A program made the translations under genes and the position numbers. A stretch of DNA of 50,075 bases from the NCBI RefSeq assembly GCF_000282535.1, contig NZ_AKJC01000074.1:1-50075 (forward strand). The letters are read 5' to 3'. Of this stretch, positions 8,905 to 17,584 are shown one piece after another. Under the pieces are notes generated by a model that worked only from the letters and a program-made list of their open reading frames with translations, did not search any database and was not told where the DNA came from. Within the stretch, counting starts at the first letter, position 1. The number at the start of each line of letters is the position of its first letter. The stretch is from Pseudomonas sp. GM84. Lineage in GTDB: Bacteria > Pseudomonadota > Gammaproteobacteria > Pseudomonadales > Pseudomonadaceae.

Positions 8905-8949
8905 CCTCCCTTAAGGGAGGACGCCTGTATGAACCAGATTGGGTCTACT
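8905..8949 (+). promoter_or_regulatory. MalT-like box and promoter of the hydratase/dehydrogenase fusion gene
   Basis: A perfect palindrome CCTCCCTTAAGGGAGG (8905-8920) ends in the box AAGGGAGG. After 23 bp comes TCTACT (8944-8949), a -10-like hexamer. The gene at 9008 starts about 50 nt after the expected transcript start. A nearly identical copy with the same spacing lies at 31255-31304. The likely binder is the LAL regulator encoded at 23570-26287. Confidence 0.6.
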
Positions 8950-9007
8950 GGACGCTCCGGAAGTCTCCGCGCCCTTGTAAACCATCGTTCCAGTCACAGG
9001 AGCCATC

Positions 9008-11119
9008 ATGAACCCATTGATCCATTACCACGTCGACGCCGAGCTAGCCCTGATCGGCCTTGCCCGCCCGCCGGTCAACGCCCTGGGACAGCCATTGCGG
9101 GCTGCCCTCCTGGAAGCCTGCGAGCAGGCGCAGGCCGATCCGGCGGTTCGCGCCATCGTGCTGTACGGCGCCAACGGCCTGTTCAGTGCCGGTGCGGACA
9201 TCAGCGAATTCGGCACCCAGGCCTCCTGCGCGGCACCCGACCTGCCTGGCCTGCTGCAGCGCCTGACCAGCATGGACAAACCCCTGGTGGCGGCCCTCGG
9301 TAAACTCGCACTGGGTGGCGGGTTGGAGCTGGCACTGGCCTGCGGCTACCGCATCGGCGAGCCAGGCACACGTGTCGGCCTGCCGGAAATCAACCTCGGC
9401 CTGCTTCCCGGTGCCGGCGGCACCCAGCGTCTACCTCGCCTGATTGGCGCTAGGCAGGCCTTGGATCTCATCCTTGCCGGCACGCCAGTGAACAGTGAAA
9501 CCGCGCTGCGCCTGGGCATCCTTGACCGCGTCGCAAAGCATGCTGACGCGCTGCTCGACGAAGCCTGCGCCTTTGCCCGAGAGCTGCTTGGCGACCGCGC
9601 AGCCGCTCGCCCGGATGTGCCTTACCCCGACCCGGCAGGCGGCTTGCCCGATGACTTCTTCGAGCATTTTCTCGAAGCCAATGCCCCTCGCTGGAAAAGC
9701 CGCCTGGCGCCCAGGCTTGTGCTCGATGCCCTTCAAGCCGCGTGTCGGTGGCCGTTGACCGAAGGCTTGGCCCACGAACAGGTGCTGTTCAAGCAAGCCG
9801 AAGATTCCCGCCAGTCGGCTGCCCTGCGCCATGTCTTCTTCGCCGAACGCGAGGCAGCCAAGGTGCCTTGGATCGAAGCCGACCTGCCACTACGCCCCAT
9901 CTGCAAGGTGGCCGTGATCGGCGCGGGCACCATGGGCGGCGGTATCGCCATGAACTTCGCCAATGCCGGTATCCCGGTCATCCTCCTGGAGCGTCAACAA
10001 GATGCGCTCGACCGGGGGATCGCGCAGATCAACCGCAACTACGCCAACAGCGTAAAGCGCGGCAAACTCGCACCCGAGCAACTCGAACAGCGCACGACGC
10101 TGATCTCCGGCACCTTGGACTACGCCGACCTGCGAGACGTCGATCTGGTGATCGAGGCCGTCTTCGAAAAGCTGGAAATCAAGCAGGAGGTGTTCCGCAC
10201 CCTGGATGAAGTGTGCAAACCAGGCGCCATCCTCGCCACCAACACCTCATCCCTGGACGTCGACCGGATCGCGGCCGTGACTTCACGGCCGCACGATGTC
10301 ATTGGTCTGCACTTCTTCAGCCCGGCCAACGTCATGCGCCTGCTGGAAGTCGTGAACGGGCGGCAAACCGCAGCGGACGTGCTGGCCACCACCCTGAAGC
10401 TGGGCCGCACCATCGGCAAGCTTCCGGTCGTGTCGGGCGTGTGCTTCGGCTTCATCGGCAACCGCATGCTCGAGCCCTATGCGCGCGAAGCCCACCGCCT
10501 GGTACTCGAAGGCGCCAGCCCCGCACAGGTCGACAACGTGCTGACGGGCCTGGACCTGAACATGGGGGTGCTGAGCATGCTCGACCTGGCCGGCATCGAC
10601 GTGAACTTCCTGGTACGCGACGCCAACCGCACGGCAATCAACCACGACGACAGCTACTGCCGCCTGGGCGACGAACTTTACGCCCTGGGCCGGTATGGCC
10701 AGAAGACCGGCCGGGGTTTCTACCTCTACGACGACCGCGAGCGGCAGGAAGACTACGAGGTGATCGCCCTGGCCGAGCGCCTGGCGGGAGAGCTGCACAT
10801 TCCACGACGGCCGATCGATGCCCAGGAAATCCACGACCGCTGCCTGTTCATGCTGATCAACGAGGGTATCCAGCTGCTGGACGAAGGCATCGCCTTGCGC
10901 GCCAGCGATATCGACCTGGTGTGGATCAATGGCTACGGCTTCCCGGCCCACCTGGGCGGGCCGATGCACTATGCCGAACAGCTCGGCCTGGACAAGGTAT
11001 TGCGCGGTATCGAGCACTACCGCCAGACCCTTGGCGCCTACGGCGAAATGTGGTTCCAGCCGGCCCCGCTGCTGGCACGCCTGGTGGCCGCCGGCAAGAC
11101 CCGTATCGAACGTTTCTGA
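9008..11119 (+). CDS. Bifunctional enoyl-CoA hydratase / 3-hydroxyacyl-CoA dehydrogenase (peroxisomal MFE-1 type)
   Basis: A 703-residue fusion catalysing hydration of enoyl-CoA and NAD-dependent oxidation of the (S)-3-hydroxyacyl-CoA. The crotonase domain comes first, with oxyanion loop FSAGADISEFG near 60 and both catalytic glutamates (GGGLELAL, Glu107; LPEINLG, Glu127). The dehydrogenase follows, with Rossmann motif GAGTMGGG at 305-312, TNTSSL, GLHFFSP (catalytic His) and GFIGNRM. ATG 9008 has AGGAG 7 nt upstream. It is probably a FadB-like enzyme dedicated to the cluster, since it stands alone behind its own MalT-like box. The paired thiolases encoded elsewhere in the cluster are not FadA-like. 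Confidence 0.9.
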   Translation: MNPLIHYHVDAELALIGLARPPVNALGQPLRAALLEACEQAQADPAVRAIVLYGANGLFSAGADISEFGTQASCAAPDLPGLLQRLTSMDKPLVAALGKLALGGGLELALACGYRIGEPGTRVGLPEINLGLLPGAGGTQRLPRLIGARQALDLILAGTPVNSETALRLGILDRVAKHADALLDEACAFARELLGDRAAARPDVPYPDPAGGLPDDFFEHFLEANAPRWKSRLAPRLVLDALQAACRWPLTEGLAHEQVLFKQAEDSRQSAALRHVFFAEREAAKVPWIEADLPLRPICKVAVIGAGTMGGGIAMNFANAGIPVILLERQQDALDRGIAQINRNYANSVKRGKLAPEQLEQRTTLISGTLDYADLRDVDLVIEAVFEKLEIKQEVFRTLDEVCKPGAILATNTSSLDVDRIAAVTSRPHDVIGLHFFSPANVMRLLEVVNGRQTAADVLATTLKLGRTIGKLPVVSGVCFGFIGNRMLEPYAREAHRLVLEGASPAQVDNVLTGLDLNMGVLSMLDLAGIDVNFLVRDANRTAINHDDSYCRLGDELYALGRYGQKTGRGFYLYDDRERQEDYEVIALAERLAGELHIPRRPIDAQEIHDRCLFMLINEGIQLLDEGIALRASDIDLVWINGYGFPAHLGGPMHYAEQLGLDKVLRGIEHYRQTLGAYGEMWFQPAPLLARLVAAGKTRIERF

Positions 11120-11163
11120 GCACCGCCGGCTCAGGCCGGCCCCTCTCCCTGACACAAGCAAGT

Positions 11164-11197
11164 AAAAAAAAAGCGGAGCCGAATCCTTCGGCTCCGC
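11164..11197 (-). terminator. Rho-independent terminator of the DUF1329 gene
   Basis: An 11-bp perfect stem GCGGAGCCGAA / TTCGGCTCCGC with a 3-nt loop, followed on the minus strand by nine Ts. It serves the minus-strand gene ending at 11218 and may also stop transcripts from the convergent gene ending at 11119. Confidence 0.92.
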
Positions 11198-11217
11198 CCA
11201 GGTCAAGCCGACCTGCG

Positions 11218-12570
11218 TTAGCGCACGCCCGACCCGGCAAGGCTGTCCGGTGTCCAGCGAGAATCAGAAGTCATGTTGTCGGACACCACCACGCCACCGG
11301 TGCTGGGCCAGATGTTGATGTAGTAAGTGCCCGCGATGAGATCGTAATGCCCGGAGGTCGTGGTGTTGATCGCATCGGCATCGTACAGGGCTGTCAGGTA
11401 GGCGAAGCCTGGGCGCCAAAGCTGGCCACGGCCGTCGTACTGGTCGTTGGAAAGCACCGCCCAGCTGTCCTCGTCGACGTAGAAGGTGCGCTTGGAGTAG
11501 ATGTGACGCGCACCCGGCTTCAAGGTCGCTTCCACCACCCAGACACGATGGAGCTCCCAACGCACGAAGTCCGGGTTGATGAATGCGTTGCCGAACACCT
11601 GGTCAGGATCAGCGGCATAGGTAAAGCGATAGGTGTTGTACGGCACGTACATTTCTTTCTTGCCGACCAGCTTCCAGTCGTAGCGGTCCATGCGGCCGTT
11701 GAACAGGTTGACGTCGTCCATGGTGGACATGCCGGAAGTACTGGGGTTTGGCGTGTCGTAGGCCAGGTCTGGCGCCAGGCGTACCCGACGTTGCCCTGGC
11801 AGGTACTGATAGGCGCGACGGGGTTTTTCGCCATCGACGCTCTCGAAGGTCATCACCGCCTCGCCCGCCCGACGGGCCGGGCCGCTGTAGTTGGTCCGGG
11901 CGCGGTTGTAGAGGGTGGGCTCGCCTTCTTTCTGGCTATAGAACGGGCTTTCCAGTGTCCAGGCCCCTTGGGTCGAGAGCACACGCTTGCCAGCCGCATC
12001 GACGTTGTAGGCGGAATACCTGGGAATCACATAGGACGGTCCCTGGTAGCGGGCGATGTGATTGATCATGACCTCGATGCCCTGCTTGGGGATCGGGAAG
12101 GGAATCCCGCCGCTGGCACCCACCGCGGTATCGCCCGTATCGGACAGCTTGGCCTGCGTGGCATTCTTCATGGTTTTTTCACGCACGGCCTGGGGATAGA
12201 CGACCGTCCGGTGAGTCGGATAGACGTCCATACGAAAACCGGAGAGCTTCTTGAACATCGCCTTTTGCCCATCGCTGAGCTTGTCTGCGTACGCGTCGGC
12301 GTTTTTCGCATCGATGGAGAACAGCGGTTTCTCGTTGGCGAAGGGATCCGGACGCACCCCTTTGCCCTTGTCGAATCCGGCGGGTGCCGTGGTCAATCCG
12401 CCGGTGTACGCGGGAATGCTGCCATCCTTGTTGCCTGCCATCTCGGCGCCGATCGGCGTCAGGGTGACGCCCAACTGCTTGGCCTCCTGATCAGACACCG
12501 CAGCATGGAGCACGCCTGTGTGCGCCGCCATCAAGCTGGCCGCGAGCAGGATTTTTGTCAGTGTGGTCAT
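11218..12570 (-). CDS. DUF1329 periplasmic protein
   Basis: A 450-residue secreted protein. ATG 12570 is chosen for the ribosome site GGTGGAG just upstream and the Sec signal peptide it opens (MTTLTKILLAASLMAAHTGV, cleavage near residue 23). The body matches DUF1329, which has a LolA/LolB-like half-barrel fold: early KQLGVTLTPIGAEMAGNKDG, later YNTYRFTYAADPDQVFG, and RHIYSKRTFYVDEDSWA. In Gram-negative catabolic clusters such proteins commonly accompany a DUF1302 outer-membrane protein and an RND pump, both present at the right end here. A role in carrying a hydrophobic substrate across the periplasm is inference. It has its own promoter and terminator. Confidence 0.85.
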   Translation of the reverse strand: MTTLTKILLAASLMAAHTGVLHAAVSDQEAKQLGVTLTPIGAEMAGNKDGSIPAYTGGLTTAPAGFDKGKGVRPDPFANEKPLFSIDAKNADAYADKLSDGQKAMFKKLSGFRMDVYPTHRTVVYPQAVREKTMKNATQAKLSDTGDTAVGASGGIPFPIPKQGIEVMINHIARYQGPSYVIPRYSAYNVDAAGKRVLSTQGAWTLESPFYSQKEGEPTLYNRARTNYSGPARRAGEAVMTFESVDGEKPRRAYQYLPGQRRVRLAPDLAYDTPNPSTSGMSTMDDVNLFNGRMDRYDWKLVGKKEMYVPYNTYRFTYAADPDQVFGNAFINPDFVRWELHRVWVVEATLKPGARHIYSKRTFYVDEDSWAVLSNDQYDGRGQLWRPGFAYLTALYDADAINTTTSGHYDLIAGTYYINIWPSTGGVVVSDNMTSDSRWTPDSLAGSGVR

Positions 12571-12666
12571 GTCTCCACCTTCTAAGGTTGTGATGTTCGA
12601 AGTCAGCGCATCACGCCGGTCTGGGCACACGCCCTGTGGCTTGCGTGAACGCGGACTTGCCTGGTT

Positions 12667-12721
12667 GTTGTATCCAAGCAGCCGCCGCATTGCCCCTCCC
12701 TAAATGGCCAGTGGGGAGGGG
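12667..12721 (-). promoter_or_regulatory. MalT-like box and promoter of the DUF1329 gene
   Basis: On the minus strand the arms CCCCTCCC and GGGAGGGG are separated by about 13 bp; the downstream arm reads TTTAGGGAGG (box at 12695-12702). TACAAC (12667-12672) follows after 22 bp as the -10. Spacing is one base shorter than in the best sites. The leader to ATG 12570 would be about 90 nt. Confidence 0.5.
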
Positions 12722-12735
12722 GCGCCCTGGAGGGC

Positions 12736-13890
12736 TTAGACGAATGCGCCGATGCCGGTAAGCGCGCGGGAGATCATCAGTTTCTGGATCTCGGTGGTAC
12801 CGTCGGGAATCGGGATGACGATGGCCTCCCGGGCCAGGCGCTCGACATCGAACTCCTTGGTCAGGCCATTGCCGCCATGCAGCTGCACCGCGTCACGGCA
12901 GACCTTCACGGCCATTTCGGTGGCGAACCACTTGGCCATCGACGACTGCACGTCACAGCGAATGCCGGCGTCCATCATCGAGAAGGCCCGGAAGCACATC
13001 AGCCGTGCGGCGTCGGTCAGGGTGGCCATTTCGGCGATCTTGGCAGCGACCAGTTGATGGGCGGCAATGGGCTTGCCGAACTGCTGGCGCTCCTTGGCAT
13101 AGCTGATCGACGCTTCGAGCGACGCACGCATCAAACCTACGGACAGCATGCCCACATTGGCGCGTGCCTTCTCGAACAGCTTCATGGTGTTCTTCAGGCC
13201 CGACCCTTCTTCCCAGACCATGTTGCTGGCGGGCACCCGTGCACCGTCGAAGAACACCTGGGCCGTGGACTGGCCATTGAGCGCGATCTTGTCGATATTG
13301 CGCGTCTCGTAGCCGTGCTCCTCGCGGTCGACGAGGATGTGCGACAGCGCCTTTTCACCCGTGCGCACGGTGGTGATCAAGAAGTCGGAGTAGTGCCCGT
13401 TGGAGATCCAGGTCTTCTCGCCCTTGATGATGAAATGCTCGCCATCGCGCTTGCCGGTAGCCTTGATATCGGCCACGTTGGAGCCCACGTCCGGTTCACT
13501 GATGCAAAAACCACCAAAGGTACGCCCGGCCATGATGTCCGGCAGGTAACGCTCGCGCAGATGGGCCTGCGATGCCGGCAATTCCGCCAGCGTGACCGCC
13601 ATCCCCTTGTTGATCATCACGCACAGGCCAATGTCGACGGACACGGCGCACAGCTCTTCGAACAGCATGGCCTCGGTGACCAGATCAAGGCCAAGGCCGC
13701 CATGCTCCTCGGCGACGCTCACCCCGGGCAGGCCGAACTCGGCGATCCCCTGGGTGATTTCACGCATCCGCTCCTTGGGAATGTGCTGGTCGCCATAGCG
13801 GCGTGCGACGGGGCGGATTTCGGCATCGAGGAACTTGCGAAAACTCTCGACGGCAAGGCGTTGCTCTTCACTGGGCATGCAAATTTTCAT
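12736..13890 (-). CDS. Acyl-CoA dehydrogenase with Asp at the usual catalytic Glu site
   Basis: FAD-dependent acyl-CoA dehydrogenase (384 aa) introducing an alpha-beta double bond. The order is normal: N-terminal helices, beta-domain with FCISEPDVGSNVADIKATG and EKTWISNG, then the helical domain with RQQFGKPIAAHQ, LHGGNG and the C-terminal IPDGTTEIQ. In medium-chain enzymes the last motif is YEGT with the catalytic Glu; here it is Asp363. Asp can serve as base, so activity is likely, possibly with altered substrate geometry. The start has GGAG upstream. It is transcribed separately from the operon behind it, with a degenerate MalT-like site upstream. Confidence 0.9.
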   Translation of the reverse strand: MKICMPSEEQRLAVESFRKFLDAEIRPVARRYGDQHIPKERMREITQGIAEFGLPGVSVAEEHGGLGLDLVTEAMLFEELCAVSVDIGLCVMINKGMAVTLAELPASQAHLRERYLPDIMAGRTFGGFCISEPDVGSNVADIKATGKRDGEHFIIKGEKTWISNGHYSDFLITTVRTGEKALSHILVDREEHGYETRNIDKIALNGQSTAQVFFDGARVPASNMVWEEGSGLKNTMKLFEKARANVGMLSVGLMRASLEASISYAKERQQFGKPIAAHQLVAAKIAEMATLTDAARLMCFRAFSMMDAGIRCDVQSSMAKWFATEMAVKVCRDAVQLHGGNGLTKEFDVERLAREAIVIPIPDGTTEIQKLMISRALTGIGAFV

Positions 13891-13993
13891 TGTGTGTCGC
13901 TCCTTCGGGTCGCAGTGCCGGTGCGAACACAGTCGCCCTGGCTCAGGTGATACGTGGGTTGTCGCTGGTGCGATGGATCACCAGTGGCTACCG

Positions 13994-14040
13994 ACGTTAC
14001 GTGAGCCCTGTGGGCGATTCCCCCCCACGTTAGAGGGGCC
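13994..14040 (-). promoter_or_regulatory. Degenerate MalT-like site upstream of the acyl-CoA dehydrogenase gene
   Basis: On the minus strand CCCCTCTAACGTGGGGGGG (14020-14038) has the C-run/G-run form of the other sites. TAACGT lies at 13994-13999, about 20-23 bp away depending on how the G-run is aligned. No GGGAGG core is present, so this is a weaker member of the set. Confidence 0.35.
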
Positions 14041-14089
14041 AGAGGGGGTCTGGTGGGGTGCCGTTGCCAGGTCTGGAAACGGAGGCGAC

Positions 14090-14125
14090 ACCGGGCCCGT
14101 CACTGCAATCGCAGGCGAGCCCGGT
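14090..14125 (-). terminator. Hairpin after the CoA-ligase gene
   Basis: Outer arms ACCGGGC / GCCCGGT (14090-14096, 14119-14125) with an inner CTGC-AATC-GCAG helix. It lies 21 bp after the stop of the CoA ligase on the minus strand. There is no T-run, so it may be a weak or Rho-assisted terminator, or an mRNA 3' stabiliser. Confidence 0.4.
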
Positions 14126-14146
14126 CTTGGCGCTGGAGGGGAACAC

Positions 14147-15814
14147 TCACTCGAAGATAACGGTGCGACCTGATGCCAGCCATTGCCCGGCCTGCCCCAG
14201 GTAACGGCTTTCGATGACGTCACGCTTGATCTTGAGGGTTGGGGTGAGGAAGCCGTTCTCGATGCTCCAGAGGTCGTTCACGACGACCACGTAGCCGAGC
14301 CGCTCATGGGCTTCGAGGTCGAGGTTGAGACGCTCGCGCAACGTGTCCAGCTCACACTGCAACTGGTGGCGCGCGTGCGTATCGGCCAGGCTGTCACGCC
14401 CCTCGGGCGACAGCATGAGCAACGCGAAGGGCGCAGGCTGCCCGGGCCCGGTGACGCACACCGCCTCGACCCAGCGGTGTGCGATACGGTTCTCGATGGG
14501 CACCGGCGCCACGTACTTGCCCTTGTCGGTCTTGAACAGCTCCTTCACCCGCCCCGTGATCTTCAGGCGCCCCTCCTCGTCGAGCACGCCACGGTCACCG
14601 GTCTTGAAGTAGCCATCGGCGGTCATGCTTTCGGCCGTCAGTGCCGGTTGCCGGTAATAGCCCAGCATCCGCGTGGCGCAATCGACGAGCACTTCGCCGT
14701 CCTCCGACAGGCGACAGCGCACGCCGGGCAATGCCTGCCCGACATAGCCCACGCGCACCTGGCCCGGCCGGCTGTAGTGGGAATAGCAGAAGTTCTCGGA
14801 CATGCCGTAGACCTCCAACAACTCCAGGCCAAGGTTGCGGTACCAGTTGACGATCTCCAGCGGCAGCGGTGCCGAGCCGGTAAAGGCAATGCGGGTGCAG
14901 TCCAGGCCCAGCATGACCAGCACCTGTTTCCTCAGTGCCGCACCCGCTTCGCACGGGCTGGCCAACAAGGCCTGCTGCTCGGCCGGAAGGCGTGTGCAGA
15001 TCGCCTGGTAGAACTTGGTCCAGAGCCTGGGCATCGAGATGAACATCGATGGCCGCGCGCGGCACAGGTCCTGGGTGAAGGTTTCCAGGGTGTCGTTGAA
15101 GAAGACCTGCACGCCATGGCAGAGCGAATTGGACTCTACCGAGGAACGCTCGGCGGCATGGGCCAGCGGCAGGTAGGACAGCAAGCGATCATCCGGTCCC
15201 AGCTGGATGAAGTCACCGCCAGCCAGCGAAGCATAGGCATGCATGCTGCCGAAGCTGTGCATCACCCCTTTGGGCGTACCCGTGGTACCCGAGGTGTAGA
15301 TGATGGTCGCCAACTGATCGGGGTCGGGCAGAAGGATATCCTGCAGCGGGTCATTGGCGGCACACACCTCCTCCCATTGCCGATAGTCGCCCTCGGGCGC
15401 CAACGGCAATGCAATGACCGGCACTTCGGCTGGCAGCATCTGCTGGATACTGCTGCCGGGCTCCATCCGCCCGAGGAACAGCAGGCGGATGTCGGCATGA
15501 TCGACGATGTAGCGCAGGGTATCGGCATTCATCGTCGGGTACAGCGGCACGGAGACATGACCGGCCATCCAGATCGCCAGGTCGGCCATGATCCAGTGAG
15601 CGCTGTTCTTGCCCAGGATGGCGATACTGCTCCCGGCGGGCAGTTGCAACGCGGCCAGGTAGGTGGCCATCCGTCGCGCCTGGTCACCCACCTGGCGCCA
15701 GCTGTACTCATGGACCTGACCCGCCACAGGCTGGGTCAGGTAGATCGCATCGGGTCGGTTGGCTTCCCAGTGCAGGAAGCGATGGAGCAAGGTCGTCGAG
15801 TTATTATTGTTCAT
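14147..15814 (-). CDS. Long-chain-type acyl-CoA synthetase (AMP-forming)
   Basis: Activates a carboxylic acid to its CoA thioester through an acyl-AMP (555 aa). ATG 15814 has AAGGAACG upstream; the longer in-frame extension has no ribosome site. The phosphate loop YTSGTTGTPKGV lies near 180, YGMSEN near 330, and YFKTGDRGVLDEEGRLKITG with GRVKELFKT near 410-440. The C-terminal part after KGKYVAPVPIENR resembles long-chain (FadD15/ACSL) enzymes. It lies 119 bp after the racemase gene on the same strand, and that gap holds no gene or clear promoter. Together they suggest activation of a branched or bulky acid. Confidence 0.9.
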   Translation of the reverse strand: MNNNNSTTLLHRFLHWEANRPDAIYLTQPVAGQVHEYSWRQVGDQARRMATYLAALQLPAGSSIAILGKNSAHWIMADLAIWMAGHVSVPLYPTMNADTLRYIVDHADIRLLFLGRMEPGSSIQQMLPAEVPVIALPLAPEGDYRQWEEVCAANDPLQDILLPDPDQLATIIYTSGTTGTPKGVMHSFGSMHAYASLAGGDFIQLGPDDRLLSYLPLAHAAERSSVESNSLCHGVQVFFNDTLETFTQDLCRARPSMFISMPRLWTKFYQAICTRLPAEQQALLASPCEAGAALRKQVLVMLGLDCTRIAFTGSAPLPLEIVNWYRNLGLELLEVYGMSENFCYSHYSRPGQVRVGYVGQALPGVRCRLSEDGEVLVDCATRMLGYYRQPALTAESMTADGYFKTGDRGVLDEEGRLKITGRVKELFKTDKGKYVAPVPIENRIAHRWVEAVCVTGPGQPAPFALLMLSPEGRDSLADTHARHQLQCELDTLRERLNLDLEAHERLGYVVVVNDLWSIENGFLTPTLKIKRDVIESRYLGQAGQWLASGRTVIFE

Positions 15815-15933
15815 GCAACGTTCCTTCCAGGTCATGACCGGTCGCGGCCCGCCCTCACGGGCGCGGACGCTGTTGAACGGCCGGATCAGGGGGCGGCTCA
15901 AGGTGCCGAATCGGCTGACACGCCCCGTACCGC

Positions 15934-17046
15934 TCACCTTGCGCACCAATCGCGCAACACCGCCTCCGAATCCTGGCCGCGGGCCGGTATGGCGCCTGGC
16001 GCTGCCGGTTGGGTCACCGAAAAGCGCGGCGCCGGGTTGGCCTGCAGCACGCCATCGATCCGGCTGTACACGCCCCGCGCCGCCATATGCGGATGCTGCG
16101 CCGCCTCGTCGAGATCGAGCACCGGCGCGAAGCAGGCATCGGTGCCTTCGAGCAACGCGCACCATTGCTCGCGGGTGCGGGTGGCGAACAGCTCGGCGAA
16201 GCCTTCGTGCAGGTTCGGCCACAGCTGTGGATCATGCCCCTTGGCATAGGCCGGGTCACCTGCCAGGCCGAGCTTGTCCAGCAACAGTTTGTAGAAGCGC
16301 GGCTCCACCGAGCCCACCGAAATGAACTTGCCGTCGGCACAGCGATAGGTGCGGTACCAATGCGGCCCGTCCAGCAGGCTGGTGCCACGCTCGTTGTGCA
16401 TCTGCCCTGCCGATTTGAGCCCCAGCATCAGGTTCAGCATATGGGCGCTGCCATCGACGATCGCGGCGTCCACCACCTGGCCCTGGCCGGTGGCCCGGGC
16501 GTTCATGATGCCGGCCAGCAGGCCCACCGCCAGGTACATCGAACCGCCACCGATGTCGCCCACCAGGCTCGGCGGGGCCATCGGCGCCTGGCCCGGCTGA
16601 CCTGACCACCACAACGCGCCGGACAGCGCGATGTAGTTGAGATCATGACCGGCAGCCTGGGCCATAGGGCCGGCCTGGCCCCAACCGGTCATGCGGCCGT
16701 AGATCAGCTTCGGGTTGCGTGCCAGGCATACGCCGGGGCCCAGGCCCAGGCGCTCCATCACACCGGGCCGCATGCCCTCGATCAGCGCATCGCAGTTTTC
16801 CACCAGGCCCAGCACGGTATCGATGCCTGCCTGGCTCTTCAGGTCGACGGCGATGGAGCGTTTGCCCCGGTTGCACACGGCGTGCTTGCCAAGGTCCAGG
16901 TCCTCATCGCCTGCGGCCAGGCGATCCACCACCACCACATCCGCGCCCAGGTCGGCGAGCAGCATGCCGCAGAACGGTGCAGGCCCGAGCCCTGCGATTT
17001 CCAGAATTCTCAGCCCCTTCAGAGGGCCAGTGCGTTCTTGTGCCAT
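15934..17046 (-). CDS. Alpha-methylacyl-CoA racemase (CaiB/BaiF family)
   Basis: Interconverts (2R)- and (2S)-methylacyl-CoA so that stereospecific dehydrogenases can continue beta-oxidation (370 aa). The N-terminus GLRILEIAGLGPAPFCGMLL is the AMACR type rather than formyl-CoA transferase. Catalytic residues line up with mycobacterial MCR: His134 in AGHDLNYIALSG and Asp164 in LVGDIGGGSM, exactly 30 residues apart as in MCR His126/Asp156. The start codon ATG 17046 follows the MaoC gene by 51 bp. The racemase implies a substrate with a methyl branch at C2 of the acyl chain, such as isoprenoid or sterol side chains. A CoA-transferase activity cannot be fully excluded. Confidence 0.88.
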   Translation of the reverse strand: MAQERTGPLKGLRILEIAGLGPAPFCGMLLADLGADVVVVDRLAAGDEDLDLGKHAVCNRGKRSIAVDLKSQAGIDTVLGLVENCDALIEGMRPGVMERLGLGPGVCLARNPKLIYGRMTGWGQAGPMAQAAGHDLNYIALSGALWWSGQPGQAPMAPPSLVGDIGGGSMYLAVGLLAGIMNARATGQGQVVDAAIVDGSAHMLNLMLGLKSAGQMHNERGTSLLDGPHWYRTYRCADGKFISVGSVEPRFYKLLLDKLGLAGDPAYAKGHDPQLWPNLHEGFAELFATRTREQWCALLEGTDACFAPVLDLDEAAQHPHMAARGVYSRIDGVLQANPAPRFSVTQPAAPGAIPARGQDSEAVLRDWCAR

Positions 17047-17097
17047 CAGGTCATTTCTCCATGGGCTGGCAGCGCCAGCCTCCTGTCACGCTGCCGT

Positions 17098-17553
17098 TCA
17101 ACCGAACACACGCAGGATGCATTCCGCCACGCAGGCGGGCTTGGCGACGTGCTCGATTTCCACGGTCATCTCGTAGGTGACCTGGGCACCATTGCCCTCC
17201 AGCGGCTCCCAGGACTGCACCTTGAAGTGCGCGCGCAGACGGCTGTCCACCGGCACCGGCTGGACGAAACGCACCTTGTTCAGGCCGTAGTTCACGCCCA
17301 TCTTCACGTTGCGCACCTCGAACGCATCGGTCATGAACGTCGGCAGCAAGCTGAGGGTCAGGAAGCCATGGGCGATCGTCTTGCCGAACGGGCCTTTGGC
17401 GGCGCGCTCCGGGTCGACGTGAATCCACTGCTGATCGCCGGTGGCCTCGGCGAAGGTATCGATACGCTGCTGATCGATGGCCACCCAGTCGCTGCTGCCG
17501 ACCACCTCGCCAACCAAGCCCCGCAGCGCGTCCACGTTCTCAAAGCTGTTCAT
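17098..17553 (-). CDS. MaoC-type (R)-specific enoyl-CoA hydratase
   Basis: A 151-residue single hot-dog-fold hydratase. The hydratase-2 motif is intact: Asp40 and His45 in TGDQQWIHVD, followed by the usual FGKTIAHGFLTLSLLP. It adds water to trans-2-enoyl-CoA to give (R)-3-hydroxyacyl-CoA. ATG 17553 is chosen for the GGGGGAGAG upstream; the longer frame has no such site. It lies between the racemase and the dehydrogenase pair in one minus-strand operon. Its (R)-product would suit the MFE-2-like SDR encoded at 28596-29510, a pairing known from peroxisomal D-bifunctional protein. Confidence 0.88.
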   Translation of the reverse strand: MNSFENVDALRGLVGEVVGSSDWVAIDQQRIDTFAEATGDQQWIHVDPERAAKGPFGKTIAHGFLTLSLLPTFMTDAFEVRNVKMGVNYGLNKVRFVQPVPVDSRLRAHFKVQSWEPLEGNGAQVTYEMTVEIEHVAKPACVAECILRVFG

Positions 17554-17584
17554 GTTGCTCTCCCCCTGGAATTGTTGTTGTCGT

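Noticed and set aside
8915..8930. GGGAGG as ribosome binding site of a short gene starting at ATG 8929
   Set aside because: The downstream frame does not continue into a recognisable protein and runs over the start of the fusion gene in another frame. The matching site at 31268-31275 has no ATG at that place, so a promoter element explains both better.
10213..12585. A 790-codon open frame on the plus strand
   Set aside because: It overlaps the end of the hydratase/dehydrogenase fusion in another frame and is antisense to the DUF1329 gene, crosses a strong terminator, and shows no recognisable domain.
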